This document shows, one piece after another, positions 1 through 6,436 of a stretch of DNA of 14,902 nucleotides (its first letter is position 1; each line of letters starts with the position of its first letter). The notes below the pieces were generated by a model. It worked only from the letters and a program-made list of their open reading frames with translations. It had not been told where the DNA came from and ran no database searches. The position numbers and the translations under genes are program-made. Origin of the DNA: Chitinophagia bacterium (GTDB lineage: Bacteria; Bacteroidota; Bacteroidia; Chitinophagales; Chitinophagaceae); NCBI GenBank assembly GCA_010027295.1, contig RGVM01000014.1:1-14902 (forward strand), read 5' to 3'.

Positions 1-307
1 CCAGCGTGGGGTCCGTCCCTGGCTCGAAGATGATCTGGATGGTGGCCTCGCCTGCGCTGGTGGCGTCGGAGAGGATATACTGCATCCCCTGGACGCCGTT
101 GATGGCCCGCTCCAGGATGGTGAGTGTCGATTTCACCAATGCGTCGGCATTGGCGCCAGGGAAGGAGATCATGATGTTGACCCTCGGGGGCGCGATTTCC
201 GGGAACTGTGAGACCGGCGAGGTGGTGATCGCCAGGAGTCCCATGAATACGATGGCCAGCGAGAGACAGATGGCCAATACAGGCCTCTTTATGAACTTGT
301 TGAACAT
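1..307 (-). CDS. RND multidrug efflux permease, N-terminal part (AcrB/MexB-like, HAE1 type)
   Basis: Inner-membrane proton-driven pump subunit of a tripartite efflux system. Only the first 102 residues are present; the gene leaves the window on the left. It begins MFNKFIKRPVLAICLSLAIV, the short amphipathic segment plus first transmembrane helix typical of HAE1 permeases. The start of the periplasmic PN1 region follows, with the family signatures SQFPEIAPPRV, ISFPGANAD, AINGVQGM and FEPGTDP. The start ATG lies 24 bases after the adaptor stop, so the two are almost certainly co-transcribed. Family membership is clear from these motifs. Substrate cannot be read from the fragment, although the adaptor type points to organic compounds rather than metals. 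Confidence 0.92.
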   Translation of the reverse strand, partial: MFNKFIKRPVLAICLSLAIVFMGLLAITTSPVSQFPEIAPPRVNIMISFPGANADALVKSTLTILERAINGVQGMQYILSDATSAGEATIQIIFEPGTDPTL

Positions 308-331
308 TCGTAAGGGGTTGTGTGGGAGAAC

Positions 332-1417
332 CTACTCGGCATGCAGCCCTTTCAGCTTATCCATGATCTTTTCAAAGGACACCATCTCGAATTCGACCTT
401 CTCGCCGTCCTTGACCTTTCCCAGTCCCTCGGAGATGATCCTGTCGACGGGTGCGATGCCCGAGGATACGACATAGAGGTGCGGCATCTCGAGTGACACG
501 GTGATCTCACGCGACCTCACGATGCCCTTGTCGTCGACCACGTAGACGTACTTCCGGTCGATCACGTCGTAGGTGCTCTTCTGAGGTATCAGGATCGCGT
601 CCTTCAGCGCGACGGGCATGAGGATGCTGCCGGTCTCCCCGTGGCGCAGGATCCCCCTGGGATTGGAGAAGCCCGCCCGGAAGGCGATGTTGCCCGTCTC
701 GTTGTTGAAGTCGGCCTCGATGGTCTCGACGACCCCCGGCTGCTCGAATATCTCCTTGTTGGCCAGCTGCAGCTGTACGGTCTGCCGCGAACCCTTCCGC
801 GCATTGCGCATGTAGTCCAGGTACTCGACCTCGGGTACGTTGAAGTACACCCACATATGCCGGTTGTCGGACAGGCTGGTGAGGAGTTCGCCCTCGTCGA
901 TCAGACTTCCCAGACGACGCTCGAAACGGTCCATGATGCCGTCGAAGGGGGCGCGGATCTCCGTGAAGCCGAGGTGTGCCTCGGCGAGGGATAGTTCCGC
1001 CTTCGCCTTCTTCAGCTTGGCGCGGGCCAGCGCCAGCTCGTTGGGCGAAACGACGTTGCTGTCGGCCAGGCTCTTCGTGTTGCCGTACTCTATCTCGGCG
1101 AAGTTCACCTCGGCCCTGGCACGCTCCGCCTCGGCCTCGTACACCAGCGGCATGATCTTGAAGAGCAGCTGTCCCTTCCGGACGAACTGCCCCTCGTCGA
1201 AATAGATCTTCTCGAGATAGCCCCTCTCCTGCGAACGCAGCTCGATATGGCTCGATGACCGGACCTGTCCTACGTATTTCCGATAGACGACGGTATCCAT
1301 CCGGACGGGACTGGTGACTTGGAACCTGGGCTGTTCCTCCTTCTCCTCCTCGGCATGCTTGCATGACGAAATGAAGGATGCAATGAAAATAATGGCGGAA
1401 AGGGATATGCGATTCAT
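332..1417 (-). CDS. RND efflux periplasmic adaptor (membrane-fusion protein), lipoprotein
   Basis: Adaptor linking the inner-membrane RND pump to an outer-membrane channel. The 361-residue product starts MNRISLSAII and has a lipobox ending ISSC (Cys19), so it should be lipid-anchored. Domains in order: half lipoyl motif around 62-90 (GYLEKIYFDEGQFVRKG), alpha-hairpin about 92-147, second lipoyl half about 150-182 (IRAPFDGIMDR), beta-barrel about 187-270, and membrane-proximal domain to the end. The length suits the AcrA/MexA family. Two in-frame ATGs lie upstream (1450 and 1474), but only the start at 1417 gives a proper lipoprotein signal. The gene lies between a small secreted protein (114 bases upstream) and the RND permease (24 bases downstream). 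No outer-membrane factor gene is visible; it may follow the permease outside the window. Confidence 0.93.
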   Translation of the reverse strand: MNRISLSAIIFIASFISSCKHAEEEKEEQPRFQVTSPVRMDTVVYRKYVGQVRSSSHIELRSQERGYLEKIYFDEGQFVRKGQLLFKIMPLVYEAEAERARAEVNFAEIEYGNTKSLADSNVVSPNELALARAKLKKAKAELSLAEAHLGFTEIRAPFDGIMDRFERRLGSLIDEGELLTSLSDNRHMWVYFNVPEVEYLDYMRNARKGSRQTVQLQLANKEIFEQPGVVETIEADFNNETGNIAFRAGFSNPRGILRHGETGSILMPVALKDAILIPQKSTYDVIDRKYVYVVDDKGIVRSREITVSLEMPHLYVVSSGIAPVDRIISEGLGKVKDGEKVEFEMVSFEKIMDKLKGLHAE

Positions 1418-1531
1418 GAGGGTTGTTTGATGCAAAATTGTTTCTGGCATGAGACATGCGCATGCCTTATGCAAGGCGTGTCAAGTCCATGTACGTCTTT
1501 GGACGGCGACGGAACAGGAAAAGGGGGATGA

Positions 1532-1966
1532 TCAGGCCAGATGGGCCTTCCAGGAATGGTGCAGGATGAACACGGGCACCGGCTCCTGCCGCTGCGAATG
1601 AGAAGCCAATTGTTGCAAGCGGATGCTTAGAGCTTTGGAAAAAGCGATTTCCTTGGAGACATGGCGAAGTGAAAACAGCAGTCCGGCCTCGTACAGTTCG
1701 CCTCCTTCATTATCGTCACTGCCGGTTGGCTCTATCTCTATATCGATATAAGGACAAACGAATTGTTCAGGGGAGGATGTAGCTGGCCGGACATGGAATG
1801 TCTGCGAGGAAGCATAACAGCGTGCTCCTGCCTGGCAGGATGAGGGAGGAAATGCGGGATGGGAGAATGCAATCACCTGCTGCAGCAGAAAGCTGGAAAC
1901 GAACAGCAGGATACAGAGGTGGTGGAGCTCTTTTTTGAGAGATGTTTTTTTCAAAGCTCCTGACAT
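1532..1966 (-). CDS. Small secreted protein of unknown function at the head of the efflux operon
   Basis: I do not recognise a family. The 144-residue product has a basic N-terminus (KKTSLKKE) and a hydrophobic stretch at about 16-33 that fits a signal peptide or anchor with cleavage near VIA/FS. The mature part has three cysteines (44, 50, 71), an acidic patch (IDIEIEP, then SDDNEGGE at 83-90), and a C-terminus containing VPVFILHHSW. It precedes the adaptor by 114 bases on the same strand, so it is probably the first gene of the efflux operon. Small secreted proteins do occur beside RND systems in Bacteroidota, but a role here is inference. The start ATG at 1966 is preceded by a terminator-like leader. 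The coding call rests on the signal peptide, operon position and lack of any competing frame. Confidence 0.62.
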   Translation of the reverse strand: MSGALKKTSLKKELHHLCILLFVSSFLLQQVIAFSHPAFPPSSCQAGARCYASSQTFHVRPATSSPEQFVCPYIDIEIEPTGSDDNEGGELYEAGLLFSLRHVSKEIAFSKALSIRLQQLASHSQRQEPVPVFILHHSWKAHLA

Positions 1967-2006
1967 CGGAATGGCCTATTGGAAGGATTTAGATTGTTGA
2001 ATATAC

Positions 2007-2039
2007 AAAAAAAAGGACTGCTCACCAATGATCAGCCCT
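2007..2039 (-). terminator. Intrinsic terminator in the leader of the efflux operon (possible attenuator)
   Basis: Read on the minus strand, the arms AGGGCTGATCA (2039-2029) and TGAGCAGTCCT (2024-2014) form an 11-position stem with one G-U pair and one mismatch, closed by a TTGG loop. A run of eight T follows. No minus-strand gene lies immediately upstream that would need it, and the next gene begins 41 bases downstream at 1966. A competing helix is possible: ACCAAT (2048-2043) can pair with ATTGGT (2029-2024), which uses the terminator loop and its flanking bases. That is the layout of a terminator/antiterminator switch. The structure is seen in the sequence; regulation is inferred. Confidence 0.6.
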
Positions 2040-2049
2040 TCGATTGGTA

Positions 2050-2073
2050 AACATATGTTAAAGGACCCTTTAA
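2050..2073. promoter_or_regulatory. Two adjacent palindromes, possible operator
   Basis: AACATATGTT (2050-2059) is a perfect 10-base palindrome. It slightly overlaps TTAAAGG-AC-CCTTTAA (2058-2073), which has 7-base arms around a 2-base centre. Both lie in the divergent intergenic region between the efflux operon and the small membrane-protein gene, where a repressor or activator site would be expected. A weak -7-like element (TATGTTTA on the minus strand, 2055-2048) overlaps the first palindrome. No regulator gene is visible nearby. Confidence 0.35.
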
Positions 2074-2241
2074 AAGCCATACAAGAGGTCGGAATCCTTT
2101 CCATCGGCTGGATATTTTGGATTCTCATATGTCATGTCAACCCATGGTGGTCAGTATCTTCCCTGCCAAGGAGGCGCATCGGTATGTGAGGACAAATTAC
2201 TAATTTCAGGCAACAGGTCGAACGACACGCCACCGACAGCC

Positions 2242-2580
2242 ATGTACGAGGGTAAGAATCATCGATTGGCTTCGCATTCCATCTTCCTGAAAAGGATGCG
2301 TAGGAGCCTGTCGATATCTACTGCCATCATCGGCGTGACGCTCCTCATCGGCATGTTCGGCTACCGATACCTGGCGCCTTGCGATTGGATCGACGCCTTC
2401 CACAACGCCAGCATGATACTCAGCGGTATGGGTCCCGTTATCGTCATCAGCTCATTCTGGGGCAAGGTATTCTCATCCTTCTACGCCCTTGTGTCGGGTT
2501 TGGTCTTCGTGTCGAATATCGGCCTGCTGCTGGCACCCGTATTCCACAGGCTGATGCACCAGTTCCATCTGGACGATTGA
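2242..2580 (+). CDS. Small two-helix membrane protein, ion-channel-like topology without a selectivity filter
   Basis: The only plus-strand gene. From ATG 2242 the product has 112 residues: a basic cytoplasmic start (RLASHSIFLKRMRRS), helix 1 at about 24-44 (STAIIGVTLLIGMFGYRYLA), a loop with WIDAFHNASMILSGMGPV (49-66), helix 2 at about 75-100, and a tail rich in His and Phe (FHRLMHQFHLDD). From memory it resembles a widespread uncharacterised family with the NASMILxGMGPV signature. The two helices with a re-entrant-like segment between them recall a two-TM potassium-channel pore, but no TVGYG filter is present. The frame continues upstream to 2134, but those extra residues look non-conserved and the shorter form fits the family length of about 110. 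Downstream, AAAAAG(2655)/CTTTTT(2673) plus a T run might serve as a weak terminator. Function unknown. Confidence 0.77.
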   Translation: MYEGKNHRLASHSIFLKRMRRSLSISTAIIGVTLLIGMFGYRYLAPCDWIDAFHNASMILSGMGPVIVISSFWGKVFSSFYALVSGLVFVSNIGLLLAPVFHRLMHQFHLDD

Positions 2581-2683
2581 ACACCGATCTCTTCCGAAGC
2601 CATTTCCCGCAGATCACCCTTCATCCACGAATACCTGCCATACATCGTTTGAAGAAAAAGTGCGGGCCTTTTTTACAGGCAGG

Positions 2684-2718
2684 GAAAGAAAAAGGGGTTA
2701 CATTGCGTGTAACCCCTT
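2684..2718 (-). terminator. Intrinsic terminator of tRNA-Val
   Basis: Perfect 11-base-pair stem AAGGGGTTACA / TGTAACCCCTT (2692-2702 and 2708-2718) with a five-base loop. On the minus strand it is followed by a T-rich run (TTTTTCTTTC). It begins 10 bases after the tRNA 3' end and so ends that transcript. Confidence 0.87.
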
Positions 2719-2727
2719 GAGAATCAG

Positions 2728-2802
2728 TGGGAGTTGACGGGATCGAACCGCCGACCCTCTGTGTGTAAAACAGATGCTCTAAACCAGCTGAGCTAAACTC
2801 CC
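2728..2802 (-). tRNA. tRNA-Val (anticodon UAC)
   Basis: A 75-nucleotide cloverleaf. The acceptor stem is GGGAGTT (2802-2796) with AACTCCC (2735-2729) and discriminator A at 2728. The D arm contains TAGCTCAGCTGGTTTAGAGC. The anticodon stem TCTGT/ACAGA encloses the loop TTTACAC, giving anticodon TAC, which reads valine GUA. The T arm has GGTTCGATCC. CCA is not encoded (the next bases are CTG), so it must be added by CCA transferase. It stands alone, with its own promoter just upstream and an intrinsic terminator just downstream. Confidence 0.97.
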
Positions 2803-2811
2803 GATTCGCTG

Positions 2812-2842
2812 CAAAAATAATTCGCTTCGCCGATTCCTCCAA
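2812..2842 (-). promoter_or_regulatory. Bacteroidota-type promoter for tRNA-Val
   Basis: On the minus strand TATTTTTG (2819-2812) matches the Bacteroides -7 consensus TAnnTTTG exactly. TTGG (2842-2839), one base off the -33 consensus TTTG, lies 19 bases upstream. The start of transcription would fall a few bases before the mature tRNA 5' end at 2802, a very short leader. Confidence 0.55.
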
Positions 2843-2876
2843 TTTTTCTTTGTCCTACGTATGCGCCAGCTTCCAA

Positions 2877-2898
2877 CGTCATGCGAGACGCAATGACG
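2877..2898. repeat. Inverted repeat between the lactonase-RidA gene and tRNA-Val
   Basis: CGTCATGCG (2877-2885), spacer AGA, then CGC-A-ATGACG (2889-2898) form a 9-base-pair stem with one bulged base. No T run follows on either strand, so it is not a standard intrinsic terminator. It could protect or process the 3' end of the lactonase-RidA message, which stops at 2965. The rest of the 2803-2964 gap shows only the tRNA promoter. Confidence 0.4.
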
Positions 2899-2964
2899 CT
2901 GCATGCCGGAGATGCTTGGGAAGATGGGGCTTTGCTAGGAACGATACTGATTGGCCCTTCTGGT

Positions 2965-4521
2965 TCACTCGACTTCCACCACCATCTCAATCTCCACCGC
3001 TATGTTGTTAGGGAGCGCATTCACACCCACTGAAGTGCGGGCATGTCGACCCCTGTCACCGAAGACCTCGACCATGAGGTTGGAGAACCCGTTCATGACG
3101 GCCGGCTGCTGGGTATAGCCATCGACGCAGTTCACCAGGCCGGTCACCTTGACGACGCGCTTGACACGGTTGAGGTCCCCCAGCTGGGCGCGCAGCGTCG
3201 AGAGCAGCGAGATGCCCGTGAGGCGCGCGGCGGCCTGTCCTTCCTCCACACTAAGGTCCTTGCCGACTTTTCCGAAGACCTGACCTCCGCCGGGTTTGTC
3301 GGGGCCATGCCCGGAGAGGAAGATCAGCTGGCCCGTCTTCACGTACTTGACATAGTTGGCGATGGGAGCAGTCGGCGGAATCAGCTGGATGCCCAAGGAC
3401 TTTATGCGTTCCTCAGCGTCGGTGCGGCTTTGTCGCGGCAGGAATACCAGGCATACGGGCGACTTCACGGCGATGTCGGCCTTCGTGTCGGACAATGTAC
3501 CCTTCTCTCCGTCGAAGCGGAACACCTGGATGCGGTTCTCATCCTGGCTGGCCACATAGACATACCCCCCGTCCGGGGTGAAACCGAAGTTCCGGGGCTT
3601 CTTCGCGACAGACTGATGTCCGCGCTTTGTCAGGCGACCGTCGGCCCCGACGGCGAAGACGGTGAGCTCGTTGGAGCTGATACGGTTGGAGCTGAGCAGC
3701 CAGCGCCCGTCGGGTGAGAGGTGGATGTCGGCGCTGCCTTTGTCGGTGCTTGCGGCCGTGTCGGCAAGGACCGTCTGCAGCTTCTTGAAGTCGCCATCCT
3801 CATAGCTGAATACGTCCACCTTGGCGGACATTTCGTTAATGAGATAAACCCGGTCACCCTTGGCATTGAACGTGAGATGGCGAGGCCCGCTGCCCGGATC
3901 CACGGTGATATCGTAGGGTTTCTCCTCGACAAGTCCGTCGGCATAGATGCGATGACGATGGATGCGGTCGGCGCCTAGGTCGTTGACGAAGAGGAATCGC
4001 TGGTCCGGGGAGAGTACGACCTGGTGGGCGTGCGGCGCCTGCTGACGGGCTTTGTTGGGACCGTTGCCCGTGTACCGGATATGCTGTGCGAGGCCTTCCA
4101 GTCGGCCGTCGCGCGTCCTGACAACGCTTAGGCTTCCCGAGCCGTAGTTGGCTGCATAGACGGTTCCTGAAGCGGGTCTGTAGGCCACGTGGCAGGGACC
4201 ATCCCCTTCCACCGGGACCGAATTCACCCAGTCCAGGCGGCCGTCAGGCCTGCGGACGAAGGCCGAGACTGCCGACTTGCCCTTGCCCTCCTCCCTGACG
4301 GCGAACAGATACCTGTAGTCGGGTGAGACGGCCAGAAAGGAACTGTTGGGGTTTGATAGGGTCTGAAGGGGCGAAGTCCGGGCGGATCCCGGTGTGGTCT
4401 CCATCACTTCGATGCCGGGATTCCCTTCCCGGGTGTAGGAGCCCACCAGCAACTCATAGGTCGTATCCTGGGGGTGGCAGGCCGATCCGGCCATCATCAG
4501 TGCAGTCAATAGGAATGTCAT
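2965..4521 (-). CDS. Lactonase-type beta-propeller fused to a RidA-family domain, predicted lipoprotein
   Basis: A 518-residue two-domain protein. A short signal ends at a possible lipobox (AGSAC, Cys15), so it is probably exported and lipid-anchored, although the lipobox is imperfect. Residues about 21-363 form a seven-bladed 6-phosphogluconolactonase/muconate-cycloisomerase-like propeller (Pgl family) with GPCHVAY (108-114), PHAHQVVLSPDQRFLFVNDLG (163-183 region), GPRHLTF (212-218), ADIHLSPDGRWLLSSNR (264-280) and PRNFGFTPDGGYVYVA (309-324). Residues about 366-518 form a complete RidA/YjgF-like domain (NYVKYVKTGQLIFLSG, GKVGKDLSVEEG, ARTSVGVNALP, VEIEMVVEVE); Arg495 sits where RidA's catalytic Arg is. 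Known family roles are lactone hydrolysis and imine/enamine deamination. No stop or frame change separates the halves. It starts 43 bases after the methyltransferase stop. The substrate is unknown. Confidence 0.92.
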   Translation of the reverse strand: MTFLLTALMMAGSACHPQDTTYELLVGSYTREGNPGIEVMETTPGSARTSPLQTLSNPNSSFLAVSPDYRYLFAVREEGKGKSAVSAFVRRPDGRLDWVNSVPVEGDGPCHVAYRPASGTVYAANYGSGSLSVVRTRDGRLEGLAQHIRYTGNGPNKARQQAPHAHQVVLSPDQRFLFVNDLGADRIHRHRIYADGLVEEKPYDITVDPGSGPRHLTFNAKGDRVYLINEMSAKVDVFSYEDGDFKKLQTVLADTAASTDKGSADIHLSPDGRWLLSSNRISSNELTVFAVGADGRLTKRGHQSVAKKPRNFGFTPDGGYVYVASQDENRIQVFRFDGEKGTLSDTKADIAVKSPVCLVFLPRQSRTDAEERIKSLGIQLIPPTAPIANYVKYVKTGQLIFLSGHGPDKPGGGQVFGKVGKDLSVEEGQAAARLTGISLLSTLRAQLGDLNRVKRVVKVTGLVNCVDGYTQQPAVMNGFSNLMVEVFGDRGRHARTSVGVNALPNNIAVEIEMVVEVE

Positions 4522-4538
4522 CGGTCGTTCTTTGTGGG

Positions 4539-4556
4539 TCTGAAAAGGCTTTCAGA
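4539..4556. repeat. Intercistronic hairpin
   Basis: TCTGAAA (4539-4545), loop AGGC, TTTCAGA (4550-4556): a perfect 7-base-pair stem in the 43-base gap between the methyltransferase stop and the lactonase-RidA start. No T run follows on either strand, so it may be a message-processing or stability element rather than a terminator. No clear promoter for the lactonase-RidA gene is visible in the gap. Confidence 0.3.
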
Positions 4557-4564
4557 GGGGAAGT

Positions 4565-5419
4565 TCAACTTTTTTTGGCAATTATCAGCAGGTTCGAACC
4601 TGTAAGATCCCCGACCTCGGAACCAATGCCACCCCAGGCATCGAAGACAGCCGTCAGATCATGGAAAGGTGTGGATGTGAGCAGGAAGGTTTTGTCAGCC
4701 ATCGCTCCCGCCAGAAACTCCCCGGAGATGAGGTTGGGATGGACCATCCCCCAAGCCTTTCTTGTCAGACGAGGTTCCCGACGCCGCCGCACCTCCGAAC
4801 CGTTGGGACATTCGGCGACGAAGTACCCTCCCGGACGCAGCAGATCCATGCCCATCGTTATCATCCTGCCAGGGTCGGGCAGATGCTCGATGACATGACT
4901 GCTAAAAAACACATCTGCGCCACCTCTCAATTCCGCTTCGGAGGTAACAATGTCGAGCCCCAGTTGTTCCCGGCCGAAGGCTGCGCGCCTCCGCGAAACC
5001 TCAAGCCCGGCATATTGAAAGCCATGCTTGCGGAACTGGTGTCCCTGGTAACCCCAGCTGCAGCCATAATCAATGATGCGTACCTCGCCTCGAGCAAGGT
5101 CCGGGAACATACGACCGAACAGCGTGGCATAGTGGTCGACGTTTTTCTCACCGAAACCTGTATCTACCAGGAAACGTAGACGCGTGGCATCGGGCAGCTC
5201 GGTCGTGATTCCATCCTCCTGCACATAGTCATCCTGGTAGAAGTCCAGGCTGTCGGCTGCGTTAGCCTTGGGATGGCGGTACTGCAGGTCGCATTCACGG
5301 CAACGAAAGAGTCGCGTAACAAGATACTTCCTTTCGAGGGGACGGGAGGAACGACTTCCGCAATACGGGCAGGATTGATCGGAGCCGTACCTGAGTAGGC
5401 TGTCCAGCAGGTAGCCCAT
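4565..5419 (-). CDS. SAM-dependent methyltransferase with N-terminal zinc ribbon
   Basis: Class I methyltransferase of the Methyltransf_23 type; in this cluster it probably modifies a sugar or a nucleotide- or lipid-linked precursor. From ATG 5419 the product has 284 residues. An N-terminal C-P-Y-C (17-20) and C-R-E-C (40-43) pair forms a likely zinc ribbon. The SAM-binding motif I is IIDYGCSWG (115-123), and the later motif SSHVIEHLPDP (173-183) is the acidic/His signature of this family. The reading frame is open to a TTG at 5479, which would add 20 residues, but MGYLLDSLLRYG matches what I remember of homologue N-termini, so ATG 5419 is preferred. It follows the DUF6089 gene by 69 bases and is the last gene of the polysaccharide cluster. 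The acceptor is unknown. Confidence 0.86.
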   Translation of the reverse strand: MGYLLDSLLRYGSDQSCPYCGSRSSRPLERKYLVTRLFRCRECDLQYRHPKANAADSLDFYQDDYVQEDGITTELPDATRLRFLVDTGFGEKNVDHYATLFGRMFPDLARGEVRIIDYGCSWGYQGHQFRKHGFQYAGLEVSRRRAAFGREQLGLDIVTSEAELRGGADVFFSSHVIEHLPDPGRMITMGMDLLRPGGYFVAECPNGSEVRRRREPRLTRKAWGMVHPNLISGEFLAGAMADKTFLLTSTPFHDLTAVFDAWGGIGSEVGDLTGSNLLIIAKKS

Positions 5420-5488
5420 CCGTCCGGAACGGACCAGGCCGGCAGGCCGACGGTAGGCAGATGTAGAATGGTTCTTCAAATTGTTGAG

Positions 5489-6436
5489 TTAAAACCTGTA
5501 CGGCCAGTCATCATCCCGGAAGATATACCTGATGCGCTCGTATGGCTTCGACCAGGTCCCGATTGAGTAGCGAAGCATGAAGTTCAGGGAATAGTAGGCG
5601 TCTTTGGAGGAAGGATTGCCTCTGAGGGTGCCTTCCATCGGGAAGTAGGGCGATTCGTACGGGAGCTCATCTGTACGGTAGCTCAGGTCGACGGCTTTGA
5701 AGCCTTTTGCGGAGAGCAGCAGGTTCTGGTCAGGATAGGCTCCACTGACATCGTCGACGCGGTCCGTGAATGTCTTGCGCAGGAGGAATGTCAGGTCGGC
5801 CCGGATGCACCTGCTGAGTTTGAGTTCGATGCCCACACCCAGGGGAATGGCCAGGAGTATCTTACGATTTTGTGGGATCTCGGGATAATTCATCAGGCCC
5901 TGTCCCTCCGTGGAGAGCGGATAGAGCATCCATTTCTTACCCTGTTCGTCGTACGTGTACGGGTCGATGCGAAAGGCTGCCAATCCGGCGGTGAGAAAGG
6001 GTGAGACGGGCGAAGTGCTTGTGCGCCCGAATCGAAGCCGGGCGAGCAGCGAGGTCTCGTCGAGCATGGTCTCGAAATGCAGGTTCCTTCTCCGAGTGAG
6101 ATACTTCGGATTCTCCGCATCGCTGCCAGACAACATGCCATGCCAGTACTGAAGATGCAGATCGAACCTTCCATCGGTCGTCAGGAGCAACCCGGTGCCG
6201 AGCATCAGCCGTGACCCTTTGTCGGTAAGGTTGCTGCCACGCAGTTCCCCCTGATAATTGACACCACCGGTGCCTATGCCGTACCATAGCGATTGGCTTA
6301 TGGCTGTCGAACTAAGCCATGACATGCCAAGGATCCAGATGGCCTTTCGCCAGGCACTTGTGTAAAAGGATTGTCGGAAATCCCACTCCAATTGAAGAAA
6401 CCTGATACATTTGAAGACTGTCCTATTCATAAGCAT
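5489..6436 (-). CDS. DUF6089-like outer-membrane beta-barrel protein
   Basis: 315 residues. After a long basic N-terminus there is a signal-like hydrophobic stretch at about 32-48 (IWILGMSWLSSTAISQ). A barrel with alternating polar/aromatic strands follows, containing GTGGVNYQGELRGSN, LRFGRTSTSPVSPFLTAGLA, LSTEGQG, AIPLGVGIELKL and TFTDRVDDVSGAYPD. These are hallmarks of DUF6089 proteins of Bacteroidota, whose function is not established. The ATG at 6436 overlaps the stop of the upstream glycosylphosphotransferase gene as TGATG, which implies translational coupling and favours this start over a TTG at 6439 or ATG at 6430. The position suggests a role in surface polysaccharide export, attachment or sensing; that is inference. 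Confidence 0.86.
   Translation of the reverse strand: MLMNRTVFKCIRFLQLEWDFRQSFYTSAWRKAIWILGMSWLSSTAISQSLWYGIGTGGVNYQGELRGSNLTDKGSRLMLGTGLLLTTDGRFDLHLQYWHGMLSGSDAENPKYLTRRRNLHFETMLDETSLLARLRFGRTSTSPVSPFLTAGLAAFRIDPYTYDEQGKKWMLYPLSTEGQGLMNYPEIPQNRKILLAIPLGVGIELKLSRCIRADLTFLLRKTFTDRVDDVSGAYPDQNLLLSAKGFKAVDLSYRTDELPYESPYFPMEGTLRGNPSSKDAYYSLNFMLRYSIGTWSKPYERIRYIFRDDDWPYRF

Noticed and set aside
507..1463. 318-codon minus-strand open frame across the adaptor gene
   Set aside because: Lies in another frame of the well-supported adaptor. Its product is Arg/Gly/Pro rich and low in complexity, typical of a shadow of a GC-rich gene.
2113..2120. TATTTTGG as a plus-strand -7 element for the small membrane-protein gene
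   Set aside because: One base off TAnnTTTG, with no TTTG at the proper distance upstream. Too weak to list.
2655..2673. AAAAAG/CTTTTT stem as terminator of the small membrane-protein gene
   Set aside because: The stem is almost all A-T pairs with a 7-base loop. It is mentioned with the gene but not called.
2728..2802. tRNA-Val as an integration site for a mobile element
   Set aside because: No duplicated tRNA 3' end, integrase or phage gene is visible on either side, and the flanks are ordinary genes.
3043..3717. 224-codon plus-strand open frame opposite the lactonase-RidA gene
   Set aside because: Antisense shadow; the minus-strand protein has clear lactonase and RidA motifs throughout.
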